From contig NC_092693.1 in NCBI RefSeq assembly GCF_964275005.1, positions 20,885,706 to 20,949,705 of the forward strand: DNA of 64,000 nt. Reading direction: 5' to 3'. The notes beneath the pieces are model-generated. The model was not told the DNA's origin, did not search any database, and saw only the letters and a list, made by a program, of their open reading frames with translations. Below, piece after piece: positions 50,232 through 62,454 of the stretch; within the stretch, counting starts at the first letter, position 1, and every line of letters begins with the position of its first letter. The translations under genes and the position numbers were made by a program. This DNA comes from Diadema setosum. Lineage: Eukaryota > Echinodermata > Echinoidea > Diadematoida > Diadematidae.

Positions 50232-50938
50232 AAGGGTACGGGGTAATTGCCCTAGACCCGTCTAGAGATATTCAAAGTCGATCAGACTTACAGATAAAGG
50301 GGTTAAGATTTGACGCATATTAGTGATATAGCAAAGAGGGAATGACTATTTCATCCCACACCGCACTTCTGACAGTTTGCTACGTGACAATATTTTTGAT
50401 GTCCTGACCTCCGACTGTTTTGAAATGCAACAAATTTCTTCATACGCTGACATTTTCACCTGTGAACTTTTTATTTTCTACATTTCAATGTCGATGGAAG
50501 ATACCGGTGTGTGAAACATGCAACACATGACTGTGGTAGGTTTGTGAACCGTATAACTGCAATAGTCTCATTAATCAATGTGTGAAAGAAACTTGTTTTT
50601 GTTTTAGTTCTTCATTGTAGGCGAGTTTAGATGTTTTCAAATTTTGAAATATCGATCATCCCGTGAAACCTTCAGACGATAGTGTCAATGAGCACAAAGG
50701 GGTACACTTGTAGGTTGCAACTGTGATTGGAACAATAGTGAAACAAAATTGCCTGAACAAATCTGAATGTTGTTCGCATGGTTATTTTTTTTTTTTGACT
50801 ACCTCTCTCTTTATATCTATAGCGTCAAACGCACACCTTCATAACATGTATGTTCGGTCACGTGATTGTTAAGTCATTTGGGTGCCACTCGTGCTTTGAA
50901 TATGCAAAAAGCTTGCAAGATTTATGAACAATGTGATG

Positions 50939-51076
50939 CTGATAATAATAATAACAATAACAATGATGATGATAATAATAGTAATAGTAATAATGATAAT
51001 AATAATAGTAATAATAATAATAATAACAATAACAATGATGATGATAATAATAGTAATAGTAATAATGATAATAATA

Positions 51077-51126
<50 letters not shown>

Positions 51127-51127
51127 T
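50939..51127. repeat. (AAT)n array with a ~70-bp higher-order repeat
   Basis: Trinucleotides AAT, GAT, AGT and AAC follow a pattern (aataacaataacaatgatga...gtaatagtaataatgataat) that occurs twice in series before pure AAT. Frames through it are composition artefacts. Confidence 0.92.
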
Positions 51128-51371
51128 ACACTGTATTATAATGATAATAGTAAAATCGCTGTAAGCATAATTTACACACAACTGGTAACAACATGATAGC
51201 ATAAGTATATACAATCATGTACTAGTATCTCCTTTCTGGTGGGAGGGGGATGGGTCTGTGTTCAGGTCGTGTTCTATCTCGGATGTACCGAGGAATTACC
51301 AGACACACCTTGGATGTACGAACCGCGACGTTATCGTTCTCGCTGTTCGATCTCTTTGCATTTTCCAGATC

Positions 51372-51539
51372 ATGCTGAACTGGACACTGCTGCTGATCGG
51401 GCTCGTCTTCGGCTCTAGCGGCTTTGTCACCACTCCCCGTAGCTCCGAGGGCAACCACCATCCCCACCACCACCGCCACCACGGACATCGTAGTGGCCAG
51501 GATGTCGGCGTCGCCTTCCAAGAGACGGTCGTCTATCAG
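51372..51539 (+). CDS. Avidin-like gene, exon 1 (signal peptide and His-rich linker)
   Basis: The ATG at 51372 directly follows a CATTTTCCAG acceptor-like site at 51368, so a separate upstream 5' UTR exon is likely. The reading frame continues upstream only through non-ATG codons. Encodes 56 residues and ends in phase 0 (CAG|GTATGA). Confidence 0.8.
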
Positions 51540-54500
51540 GTATGAGAATATTTTACTCCTACCGTATACCCTTATACAACACTCTAAGAAAAATGGATTC
51601 AACTTTGCACCTTTTGCCTGTGACACTTGCAATTGTAGCACCTTTAAATACGGGTGCAACTTTGCACCTTCCAGACCAGTGAGCACATACAGATTTTAAC
51701 ATAGATTCATTCGTGGGATTTTATTTATAAGAAGGCATAGCATAAAAAAGTCTGTTTAATCTAACATATTCTTACGGTTACTATTAAGGAAGTGCATATT
51801 TTACTCATTCTTTTCTAAATCCAGAAGAGTAAATTCTCAGTATACCTGTAGTTACCTCAACAAGTTCATATGTTCCATTGCAGATACCAGAGAGTAACGA
51901 TCCAGACGAGGGAGTGAAAGGTAAGAAATCAACACTTTTTGTGTCAGGGACTTTATTCCAAAGTTTGTTCAACGCTATAATATGGAGTTTTCAGGTGCAC
52001 GTCAGAGTTCGACACCCAAAATCATACAGTCAACGAGTCATAAAGCCCATGAGTCATATTACAGTCCACAAGTTATACATCCAAGGAGTTATGCAGCCCT
52101 GAGTCCGACACTAGACAAATAAGGTCCATGAGTCTGGCATTATAGGAAAAGAATGCCCACGAGATCGTCACAATCACATTAAGCCCCGTGATTGAATGTC
52201 GAACTCGTGAGACGTCTTTACCTTTAAATGGCGACCCTTTTTTTTCTACTTAGTGTGGAACTTGTGGGTCTTGTTTGCCTAGTGTCAGACTTATGGAAAT
52301 TTGTTGCCTTGTGTCGAAGTCAAAGGCTGTATAACTTGCGGTCTGTTTGACTCATGGACCTTCTTTTTTTTTTCCAAATGTCGAACTAGTAGGCTGTAGA
52401 CTCGTAGGTGTCGTTCTCGTGGGACGGCCCCGGGATTTTCTGTACCAATCGGCATTCAAAGCACACAAAGATCTAAGCGTCGTTTGGATGAGCGTTTTTT
52501 GTTTTTTGTTTGTTTTGTTTTGTTTTTAGCATGCCTGCCAGTGATTTCACATAATATGAAATGTCATGTTTTGTACAGTACAATATACTGTGAGAAGTTT
52601 TTAGACGATGAAATCATATTCTGATTTAGGATTGAAAACAATATTACTGTTATGACATAGAATTTGGATACGTGTAGAAAAGTATTCCATTCAGATATAA
52701 TCAAAATGCAATTGAAATGCCGTGCATCGTTGGATTTTTTTTCTACCATTATTTTTATTCTTATTTTTGTTTTCAGTTCTTAGAGAGAGAAGGCAGTTTC
52801 AGATACGAATTTATCTCGTGTGGTGGAAATAACACATATCATTTGAAGAAAGTTAGACAGGTTTTCGTTGTGTGTTTTTATTTCTTTCTGTAACAAAGCC
52901 TGCAATGTCAGTGGCACATGGTACAACGGGCATGGCTCTGAGATGATCATCGAAATTGAACCTTCTGGTCACGTGACTGGGGAATTCAGGACTGCCGTTG
53001 AGCGTGAACTTGGAACAGCTGGTAATATTCAGTGACCGTTATGTTGGCTAAGATCTTTGTTTTACTTTAAAATTGATTTCATAAGAGACTTTATAGAGAA
53101 TTCAGAGGAAAAAGCATTGAAAGGCATCACATCAATGCAATGTTGAGTTAAATCTATATAATGTTTGATGATGAAAATGTAACTATGTTTGAATAATGGT
53201 TACAGACATGTTCGATGACCTATTCAGCTCACTTTATAGCGGTAATTCGCGGGGAATTCTTACTATGTCTAGCATACAAAATACTTGTTCATATAAATTA
53301 TGTAGTTATAAGTTAAGCTAGACACTTTTGATATTCTCTCTTATGACATGCTTTGTTTCAAGGATTCAGAATTTATTTCGTCTATTCGTTGTATAAAACG
53401 GCGTAATTGCGTTGTTTTCATCTTCGTTGAACAGCAAAAGAGTACCGGTGTATCAACTAATTCCATAAAAATAGCATTCTCGGATATAGAATTATATGAA
53501 ATAAGAAAAAAACACGTCACGACCATTTCCAGTCATTTCGTTAGCATAATGGTACAATTATAATAAGGTACGCCCTGGTACGGAAAGCATGCTCGGTAGA
53601 TTCGTATTGAAAATTGGGTAATAACATTGCTTCCTTTACCGTCAACGAAGGGATCATCCCTGGCCGAGTTACAGGCTGGACGTCCGCCGACGGCTCTCGA
53701 AAGACGGTCAGTCTCTCCGTCCTGTGGAACGGCGGCACGTCGGTCACCGCCTGGACTGGTCTCTGTCACGTCTGCAACGGCGTCGAGGTCATGAAGACCA
53801 CGTGGATTCTGACCAATGATGTGGACAGCTGTGGGGACCACTGGTCTTCTAACAGGTACGTAACACGTAAACGTACTTTTCTTTTTGCCAATTATCGCTA
53901 CACTCTTTTGGCTATCATCGTTCCTGCACAGACAATTACTGCTAAAATATAAGTCTGGACGTTGAACGTTGTTTGTAATGTGACGGTTGACCTATACAAA
54001 AGACTCCATCCTATAATATGGATGGTGAAACTATCAACGTAAAATTCCACATCAGTAAACGAGTTTGTATAGACATAAATTTAAGGAGGAAATTACCTTA
54101 ATTATCATGTATTATGAAAACAGTTGCTAATCAGTTGGCAGTGGATTCAGTCTCGGTCTCGAGAACATTTTGCAAAGTTAGCAGGAAATTTGAACGGACC
54201 TAACCCAGAGTAAATTGAGAAAGATTTAAAAAAAGAGAGAGGGGTAAGGAGGCAGACAAGGCAACCCCCCTCAAAAAACAAAAAAACAAACAAACAAACA
54301 AACACACACACACAGATATAGAGGGAGACAGAGAAAGGACACTAACATCAGGCTGCAGACACGCTGTTCTCAGAAACTTTCATTGTGCAAGTTCATACTC
54401 TGAGCCACTCTTCTTGCATTCTTCCTGCGTCCATCACAGAATCGGTCAGGACGACTTCACTCGTATGGAACAGGCCCCCGGCCCTCGTCGCCATCTGGGT

Positions 54501-54593
54501 ATCCACACACCATCCGACTTCGCCGCCCAAGCCCGCCCCCGCACCCAGCAGCCTGACGAAGGTGTGCTGTCTCAACTAAGGCAGGATAACTAG
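51372..54593 (+). CDS. Secreted avidin-like biotin-binding protein, five coding exons
   Basis: This is the overall span; exons are listed separately. Splicing gives 687 bp (228 residues plus stop) with all phases matching. Residues 1-17 form a signal peptide (MLNWTLLLIGLVFGSSG). Residues 27-38 are His-rich (HHPHHHRHHGH). The avidin fold spans about 70-190. Equivalents of biotin contacts of avidin/streptavidin are present: N78, S82, F98 (Tyr33 in avidin), T100, W135, S140, T142, W144, W161, L163, W174 (the inter-subunit Trp110/120) and D182 (Asp128 of streptavidin). Eukaryotic avidins occur in birds, fish, amphioxus and echinoderms, where sea-urchin fibropellins carry non-binding avidin domains. 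Retention of the pocket here suggests real biotin binding, possibly for defence of eggs or coelomic fluid (inference). Confidence 0.9.
51884..51920 (+). CDS. Avidin-like gene, exon 2 (37-bp micro-exon)
   Basis: Encodes IPESNDPDEGVK, an acidic linker between the His-rich part and the avidin domain. It is flanked by TTGCAG and AAAG|GTAAGA. Phase 0 in, phase 1 out. It is short, but the phases on both sides require it. Confidence 0.78.
51994..52430. repeat. Foldback repeat of iterated CCCACGAGT/GACAC units, copy 2
   Basis: Starts ggtgcacgtcagagttcgac, the complement of the right end of the copy at 1959-2378. It is built from the same units in the same two-halved arrangement. It sits in the avidin gene intron 2. 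The right end is approximate. Confidence 0.7.
52899..53021 (+). CDS. Avidin-like gene, exon 3 (first avidin strands)
   Basis: Encodes CNVSGTWYNGHGSEMIIEIE then PSGHVTGEFRTAVERELGTA. It matches avidin C.L.G.W.N..GS.M...... .G..TG.Y.TAV, with the biotin-contact Asn and Ser in place. Phase 1 at both ends. Confidence 0.92.
53651..53855 (+). CDS. Avidin-like gene, exon 4 (core of the biotin pocket)
   Basis: Encodes IIPGRVTGWTSADGSRKTVS, LSVLWNGGTSVTAWTGLCHV, CNGVEVMKTTWILTNDVDSC, GDHWSSN. It aligns with avidin FTVNW...STTVFTGQCF.....VLKTMWLL........DDW. Cysteines at 148, 151 and 170 could form a disulfide not found in chicken avidin (inference). The acceptor (CAACGAAG|GG) is weak. Phase 1 in, phase 2 out. 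Confidence 0.88.
54440..54593 (+). CDS. Avidin-like gene, exon 5 (last strand and C-tail)
   Basis: Encodes IGQDDFTRMEQAPGPRRHLG and a Pro/Gln/Arg-rich tail ending DEGVLSQLRQDN-stop. RIGQDDFTR corresponds to RVGINIFTR, the last beta strand of avidin. The ~40-residue tail beyond the fold is unusual for the family. The stop TAG lies at 54591-54593. Confidence 0.88.
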
Positions 54594-57500
54594 AGGGCCT
54601 GTCTAGTCTAGTCTAGTCAATCACGACCAAACGATGGTGGCCCTGTATTTTGAGGTCTCAACAAAATCTCTTTTTAAAGTGCTCAGAATTGGTTGTGTAG
54701 TATATACCAACTAAAGTGTGAAGTGTGTGCCTCCGTACTCATTATCAAAACGTTGCTATAAAGCAGAACTCTTCCCGATCATGATAATACCGTGTATTAA
54801 GATAGATATTCATCACACATTGTGAATGTAGGTCTCTACTTATCGTAAGGATCGCTTCCATAGTTTGGCAGGCATGATTTTAGTCAGGATGCAGCGTCGT
54901 ATTGCATCCACACCTTCAACAATACCGTTGTGCTGTTTTAGTTTGATTCAGCGCACTTTAACACTTACAGGTATACACACAACATGGATAGGTTCTACTC
55001 ATGTTTCAACATTTTTTTTTTTCAAGCGAAGACTACCCACGACATTAAAGTCCACGTTGAAACGTATCATGCGAAAGGATCCATTTTCATGCATTCTTAA
55101 AGTCATTTGAGGGGTTTCATGGCACAAAAGTCAAATTGATGAACGAATTTGCAATCAGTTGCATTATTTCATATTTGCCAACCTGAAAGACAACTATAAT
55201 GATACATTGATGCAAAAAAAAAAAACAACTGCCTAAAACGAAAAAGAGTCTTAATTAAAAAACACAAACAACGTATTGTTGAGATTTTTTATTGTTCATA
55301 ATATATATATATATTTTCTATAATATGAAGTACAGATGATTTCTCCCATATGTACAAGGCAATTGATATGATGTCAGTTAGAATTTATTTCGTTATGCTC
55401 GATTTTCTTGTCTACTGGACCGCAATTAATACCCAAAATGGACAATGAAATTAGCATTTGGCAATTTACTTATTTCAAGCATGATAAACTCACAGTGGAA
55501 TATAACTCCCCCTTTCATGTTGAATATCCCCGAAAAAAAAGAGCAGAACGCAGTGCGAAAACTAAAGATGATTCATAATTATTCATTTGTTTAACTGTCC
55601 CAATTTCCATCGACTAAAACATCCTGTGAATGCTGATTTTTATTTTCTGAATACATATTTCTTGCACCTTCACCCAATTTATAGCATTTCATCTCTGAAA
55701 AAAAACTTATGCAAACGACCATGCTTTGTCGCAGTGGAGACAAGAAATATACGTTTATGTAACCAGGTGCATTTCATAATGTAATTGATATTATATCATG
55801 ACCAACGGCAAGGTTGCAGCAAAATTCATTAATAAAATCCAAGTTGACAACACAGCAGCATCACGTTTCGTTTATTGTGCTTTTACAGTCGTGAAACAAT
55901 GAGTTCTCATATACTATCAATGAATTTTGTGCTCACTGGTAGTGTCGTAAAGGAGGAGTTGACTACGAACAGCGCAGTTTAGTTAGAAGAAATAGTAAAG
56001 TCAATAGTGAAACACACACACACACCCGCACGCACAGAGACATTGAAAACTCGCTAATCGCTAATAATATACTCGCATTATGCAGAGGAAATAAAAGAAG
56101 CTGTTTCATTGTCTATAAAATGTGATTTTGGTGGTGCGACAGGCACCTATCTTTGTCCAGAACGATGTATGTAATCGCATGGTTATAACTACAGCAATTT
56201 AAAATTTCAACGGACAAGATATTTTCATTGAAATTACCTTTCCCCCATACCTCTGTAATCAATGTTGACAGTGGTATTTCCAAACTGTTGTGGGAAAACA
56301 AATCTTGACTAACCTGATACTTTAATGTCCGTTTTATGTAGGCACTAACTATTCTCTTAATGGGCAGCTAACTCCTTGTAACTTTATTGAACACCGTCAC
56401 AATTACGCCTACATCTTTCCCTTATCCTGGAGACACGGTGTTTTAATGCTGGATAAAACGTGTCAGAAAGTTAACATACTAGAGGTAAATATGCTAATGG
56501 TATACATGTAATAAGGTATAAACAATCTATCATCATTATGGACCCATAATACTCCACAACGTGAACGTTATTAAGGGCAACGCGTTTGGGAATATATTGG
56601 TGATTGGTATCAGGAATATACCAGTTTTGAATTTAGTCATGTTGAATTTGACATACTTTATCAAATGCGACAGGTTTACTTTTAGAATATTCCCATTTGG
56701 TAGTTTCAACTGGTGTAGGAAAATCAGCGGAAAATCGCTGCAAATTGCATATAATATTCTCTCTTTCTATTTCCTTCGTGCTCTGACGTTGATATCAAAT
56801 GTTGTCAGTAAATCCATTGAGGATGAATCGAAAAAATAGTAATAAGCACCCCCTACGCACAACAACTTCCTATATACCTATGATTATATGTCACGATCAC
56901 ACCTCAAGACTTACACCATATGGCAGTGGAAATAATGGCTTCATACAAATGACATGAACATTCGGAATTAAAAAAAAAAAAATCAAGCCCAAAATAGTAT
57001 TTTGTCCGACTGTCAAATAATAAGCAGCTTGAGAAAAATAAATATTTGATAATGTAATACAATGTGATAATGTAAATATGAAATTCAGTGGAACACGTGA
57101 ATTCGGTAGCCATTTGGAATACTCGTTGCTCAGACCCATGGGCAAAGCCCGCCCTTTATAATTTTAGACATATATTCCAATTCTCATTCTGGCTTAACTG
57201 CAGCGTAACATCCCGCTTCTCTTACAGGAAAAACAGCATACATCAATGTTCCATCTTTAAGCAAACTGTATACTCATATAAATGTCAAAACATTTCTTAA
57301 ATCAATAAAAATCATCCACCAATAAGTTATTAGAAAAATATCAGATCAAGTTGATACAAACTCATACTAATGATGAAACACTAGATGGATCGTGGCATTG
57401 ACTTTGCACTTATAAACTGGCACTTCGAAATAACCGTGCTTTCTGATTGCGTATCTCTTTTAATAGACATGAGGGTGTGGTTTTTCTTACACATAAAAAA

Positions 57501-57644
57501 CTGAATTCAAATTTGATCAATTTTGAAAATGTTTATTTATTCAAATTTGAAGTAAACAAAGTGGTCCTCATAAGGTGGGACCGCTACGTTATTAGGGCCA
57601 CTTTATTTTACTTTTAGATTAGATTAGAGATTAGATTTTTAGAT
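54594..57644. other. 3' of the avidin-like gene; no further gene seen
   Basis: AT-rich. A ctagt-type short repeat lies just after the stop (54602-54618). Open frames, such as 56561-56839, have only AT-rich, domainless translations. The avidin 3' UTR must lie in the first part, but its end was not fixed. Confidence 0.4.
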
Positions 57645-57804
57645 ATCTAATCTATTTCAAAACCGATTTTCAACAAATAAACTTTTAACTCCATTTATGG
57701 AGAATTGTATGATCTTTGATATCATATATAAGTGATTTCTAACAATCTCGTAAAATGTAAAAACCTGAATCTCCATCTCCAACCAAAACTATTCCATCCC
57801 TTTA
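57645..57804. mobile_element. TTAA-type MITE, one arm
   Basis: Read in reverse it starts agggatggaatagttttggt next to TTAA and includes tttgttgaaaatcggttttg followed by aaatag. The same blocks occur in the fuller copy at 62971-63483. Only one terminus was identified here; the inner side meets a gatta-repeat (57614-57655). Confidence 0.6.
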
Positions 57805-58773
57805 ACACCCTCCGTGATTTTCACAAGTAAATGCTGGCAATTCTCTATTAGTTGCTATTTTAGATAGTTGTTGCACTCCTTAATCATAAATTACGATTGT
57901 TGTGATAGACATTCCTAATATTCTAGCTGCCCAGATGTTAAATAGGCCAAAGAAAAAAACTGGGAATAAATGCACACAAGTGTATTTGGAGATCCCGTCA
58001 TATAGATCGTCATAATGGTATCGTTGTAAACATCAGCATTTTGCATTATGTTCTTTTTCTAGAACCAATCTCGTTTTATTTTCCACACCAAAAGAATGAA
58101 ATAAGGCGAACCTGATAACCGAGACAGCACGCGCGAACAATGAAAATATCCCAATATACTACACCAATATCCCCCAAATAATTTTTCACCAAGGAATGTC
58201 GAGAGAAAGGAACTTCAATGCACTGCTGTCCCATATTAATGCACAAATGATAAACCCTAAAACATACCCTTAAAATAAAATGTTCCATACCACCTAGGCA
58301 CTGGCCACGCCCACTCTAAAGCTCCATCAAGTTATACATCTATTAAGATTGTGATCAGAGAACAGTCAGCTTTATATGATGTCGCCAAACGTTTGATCCA
58401 ATAGAGATGGGACTGCGATGTAAACGGCCATAGTTTTGTTTTGTTTTGTTTTGTTTTTTTGTTTTTTTAACACAGCATTATTCTCTAGTCGTCGTGTTCT
58501 GCTACTGATTTCTCACATATGCAAGATGAATCTGATTTATTGATGTATCTGGTAATTGCTCTTGGTAACGGCGTTGGACAAAGTTTAAACCAAATTGAAA
58601 CACCTGCTTGATCAACGATCTAGCCTCTCGTAGCTTCTATAGAGGGTTATCTAGCTGCTCCTGGTGAATCTAGCAAATAGTATACCAGGACAACCCCCAT
58701 TCTCGCCCCACCCTTTCCCTCATCCCCACGGGGTATATGGGTTGATCACCGCCTAGAACTTTTACGCGATGTA
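57805..58773. other. Intergenic DNA and SLC52A 3' UTR
   Basis: A minus-strand AATAAA lies at 58536-58541, 233 nt beyond the SLC52A stop, and is a plausible poly(A) signal. A T/TTTG-rich run occupies 58436-58468. No other gene was seen. Confidence 0.5.
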
Positions 58774-59025
58774 CTACGTCATCAGGTCGGGATCGACGAC
58801 AAGGCAAGCAGGGAAGCCGGCGCACGGATCTCGGACGTACTCCGTGAAGACACCCAGAATGCTCACGAGCGGGAACATGATGAAAGCTCCAAGCATTGTC
58901 CCGAGCGTGGTGAACCCGCCAAACCACAAGAGCAGCTTGCGGCTCTCCTCTTCAGCTCGGAGTATGCCGGCGATCGTGGCCCGGCAGTAAGAGAAGCACA
59001 GACCCTGAAGAATCCACGCTAAAAG
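58774..59025 (-). CDS. SLC52A: SLC52A riboflavin transporter, last exon
   Basis: Encodes LLAWILQGLCFSYCRATIAG, ILRAEEESRKLLLWFGGFTT, LGTMLGAFIMFPLVSILGVF and ends DPDLMT-stop. It matches the last two membrane segments of human RFVTs (SYVKV.LGV.LR......LLW.G...QLGS..GALLMFPLVNVL..F). Phase 0 acceptor (AATCAG); stop TAG at 58774-58776. Confidence 0.92.
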   Translation of the reverse strand, partial: LLAWILQGLCFSYCRATIAGILRAEEESRKLLLWFGGFTTLGTMLGAFIMFPLVSILGVFTEYVRDPCAGFPACLVVDPDLMT

Positions 59026-59566
59026 CTGATTAAGAAAACGAGCAAACGAGACCAGACGAAAGGTTATTATTTTCCGTTATCATTTTGACCAGTAATCTCC
59101 TAATGCAGTTACTAATACCAGGTAGAATTTCTCTCCTAATAAAAGTGCACTGATGTGGTGTTGCAGGCTGCTTTTGCAAAAAAAAAAAAAAAAAAAAATC
59201 AAACAAAGTCGGCTAGTACTTTTATTGAACTCGTAATAGATGATTTAGTATTGCGGAAGGGTTTTACCCTCGATACTCGACACAAATTTATTATGATATT
59301 ATTCATTAAAAACTTACCTTTATTTTTGAACACGGAAGAGTAAGCATTCTAGCGGCAACTATTCTTAAATGTCACCAGATCCGAGGAGTTCATGGATTAT
59401 ACAATAAGGGCTATAGTAATCGACGGTGATAACATGTTTCAAACGCAACCATGACCCAAGGAGTCTCGCTTTGATATGGGCAATCATCAAATTAAAAAAC
59501 AAACAAACAAACAAACAAACTAAACGACCATCATCACAATACTTCATAGAGTTCATGTCAACTTAC
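59026..59566. other. SLC52A last intron
   Basis: Contains an A-run (59178-59197) and an (AAAC)n tract (59497-59521). No other feature was seen. Confidence 0.6.
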
Positions 59567-61048
59567 GATTAATACTTTTCCAAAAGATCGGTCGTGGAAT
59601 GGTGGACTAGGACTAAGTAAGGCGGCCACCATACAATACGAGCCCGCCATTATGCCACCGGCGGAAGTCAGGGCAACCACCGCATAGCTGTTCGTGGGAT
59701 AGATCGTCACCAACAGGAACCCTACTGGTGTGCTCATCTCAGCGAAGGTGGCCACCAGGAGGTATATGTCCGCACCGTATGCACCTGCCGAGTAACTCTC
59801 GATGGACGGAAGAAAGCCGTAAGTGGCCCCGCTTATTATTGTCAGGGTGACGAAAAGAAACGCGTATCTTCCTGAACAGGAACGGGTCTTGCTCGCCGAA
59901 TCAGTAAGGTGTTGTCTATCATCAGCAGCATCTGATGAACACTGCTGCGAGCTGTCTTCCATGCTGTCACTGGCGTTGTTTTCTCCCGCATCTTCGAAGT
60001 TGGAAGTTCTTAAGACTTTCCGTGGAAAATTCCCGGTAGGATCCAGGGAGTTGTAACTGCTATTTCCATTGTGGGAAGTTTTAGCCGCTCCCTCTTTGTT
60101 ACGGCCTTTCAGTATACTCTCACCCTCCAGTTTACTATGTTCCCTATGTCGGAGGCTAACCATCGGAAATTCCTCATCTTTCGTACGGCTGCCCTTATTG
60201 CACGGATCACACGACGTGAGACAGCAACACCAACATTTTCGAGGGTTCTCATCATACTCTGCCGTATCATTGTGTTTGATGATTTCGTACTCTCCTTGGA
60301 GGATTGGCAGCCATCGAAGGAGACAAAATGACGCCGCACTGATAGCTGTAAGAGAGAATATGAAAGTGAAGTACATCTGGGGAGAAAAGCGTTCGCCATG
60401 ATCCATGCCCACAACCCATTCTGTGCAGTTGTGGATCACAGTGATGTTGGTTTCAGGGTCAACTGTTACATTCAGGTAGGTGGAATTTACTAGGCATTCT
60501 TCGTCGGCTCCAGAGCCCTGTATCAACACCATCAAACTTGGGAGAATGGCGCTTAGTCCCTCGCCTATAAAGTATAGATTTAAGTAGCTCTGCTTCAGGC
60601 CCTCCACGAAGGCAATAAATGTAAGATTTGATGTGCTGTCAACGAAAGATATGAAAAACGTCAGCACCAAGAAAGCAGTACTGTGGTCAGAGCCATCCAG
60701 GGGCCAGAAGGTATCGTCGTCCCATAAGAAGATCAGGAGGAAACTTCCGACCGCCCCAAGAGCGAGTACGATATATATCGCTGGGACCTCCAAGCGATAT
60801 TCTTTCGGGACCACTCTCTGGACGACTACAAATATCAGCGGACCAATAACAGCCCCTTGGGTTACGACGATGACATAGGACCCTATCTTGTACCCTTCAT
60901 CTATACCGAAATTAGTCAGGAGTGGCAGTTCCACCCATATCCCACTTAAAGTCACCCATGTGCTCATACCAAAGGTCATGAGCAGCACCGACGTTAAGAT
61001 TTGTGGAAGCGACACTTTGCAATACATGGTGTGAGTCCTCTGAACCAT
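59567..61048 (-). CDS. SLC52A: SLC52A riboflavin transporter, first coding exon
   Basis: RFVT proteins import riboflavin across the plasma membrane. The exon gives FGMSTWVTLSGIWVELPLLT (TM1; human [20 protein letters not shown]), AFLVLTFFISFVDSTSNLTF, and YFIGEGLSAILPSLMVLIQG. An extracellular loop with four N-glycosylation sites (NST, NVT, NIT, NCT) follows, then a long Ser/Asp/Lys-rich cytoplasmic loop of about 120 residues, then ISGATYGFLPSIESYSAGAY and four more helices. With the last exon it makes 577 residues, longer than human RFVTs (about 445-470) mainly because of that loop. The start at 61048 is the first in-frame ATG; a second at 61027 (context caccATGT) lies closer to the human start. 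The donor is ATC|GTAAGT. The paralogue (A1, A2 or A3) is not resolved. Confidence 0.93.
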
Positions 61049-62280
61049 GTATAAAGTAGTAAACGATATCACAGCAGGGAGTATATGTTATCTTCTTATC
61101 GACGTCTCACAGAAGAGAGCAGGCAGAGGCATTGCTTTTCGTCAACAGCAATGCAGATTCGGACACCTTGCGTTGAGTCGTGAAGAAAACCAATGCAAAC
61201 ACAGGCTGTGGTTATGTGATCAGCGTCAATAGGATGTAAACTGTCGACTGCTTTCCGTATCCAGTGCAAGTGCCATCATCAGATTTAGTTTTATGGCATT
61301 CTGCTATAAGGAGAAACAGGAGAGAGAGAAAAAAAAAAACAAGCCTGGCTTTGATATTGAGAATATTAATGGTGACAATAGACTACATGCAGCATCATAT
61401 TGATTTTGACAACAGGACAATAATCATGACGAGCATCATATGATTTCACATGTACTTTTGGTAACAATTTACGGAAATTTAAAAGATTATTCAAACCCAA
61501 TTTTCTCTTCAGAGCGATATTTAGTTACCGCAGCAGGGCTGAATCGCATTGCTATTCTGCCCCAGTTATTTATAGAATGAACTCTTAGATTTGCTTTTGT
61601 AAAGCTTGCAAGGACTTACAAAATGTAAACAACAAATATCAAGAAGAGTTCAACCAATATATGATGGAAATTAATCTGTACAGCAAAATGCAAAACTTGG
61701 AAAACGGGAGAAAGGAAAAGTCTTTTAAAAACTTTTTTTTAATGTCATAATGATTTTTCTCTACAATAATTTATGTTCACTCTAAAAAAAGTAAGCCATA
61801 ACGACCAATATACAGTCCTACAAACGAGTACAAAAATTGACATCGTCCATATCGTAAGGAATATAAATACAGTAGGGCCTACCTCATGGGGAGCAAAAAT
61901 GGTCCGAATCTGTATCACTGAAGTTTCCAGCTTATGTCCTCAGTTACGGGGCATGCCAATCATCTCCAGAGCTGGTCCGCTGTTTGTCACGGTCTCGGAG
62001 CAGTCGGTCATAGCAAGAGGTCGCGGACTGTTCTATACGCCATCATCACGTGAATTGCGGTGGATTTTACGCACGAAAGGACGGAGTGAGTGCGCTCTGA
62101 TTATATCCTCGAGTAGTCTGTGATAAAAAAAGGAAACTACTATTTTAAAAAAAAGAACACGAAAAAGTTGGCCTCGATCAAAATTGTCGAAGAAATGAGC
62201 AAAATGGGAAACGGATTTGATTCACCATCATGTGTATACAACTACATCTAATATTATAATCGAGAGAGCTGTTTTTTGTA
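61049..62280 (-). other. SLC52A upstream region
   Basis: This is the 5' flank of SLC52A on the minus strand. No core promoter element or upstream exon is clear. Short frames within it have no domain. Confidence 0.4.
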
Positions 62281-62454
62281 GAGCTATCTCCTCCGAAGCC
62301 GTCGGCTCCGGGCCCCCCAGACCGGTGTCGTCGGCAGCGGGAGGGTCTCTTCTATTTGTCTGAGTTTGTCCCACGGTGGGGGAATGAAGGGTTTGCTCTT
62401 TTCCCGCATGCCTATAAAAGAGGTGTTCTGGTAATTCATGGCACTTGGTGCTTT

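Noticed and set aside
50858-51214. Asn- or Tyr-rich frames on both strands
   Set aside because: They are translations of the AAT array.
51222-51686. Minus-strand 154-residue open frame over avidin exon 1
   Set aside because: It is antisense to a well supported exon with a signal peptide and consistent splice sites, and its translation is low complexity.
60069-60414. Plus-strand and alternate minus-strand frames near 60069-60414
   Set aside because: They are shadows of the SLC52A first exon, which matches the family along its whole length.
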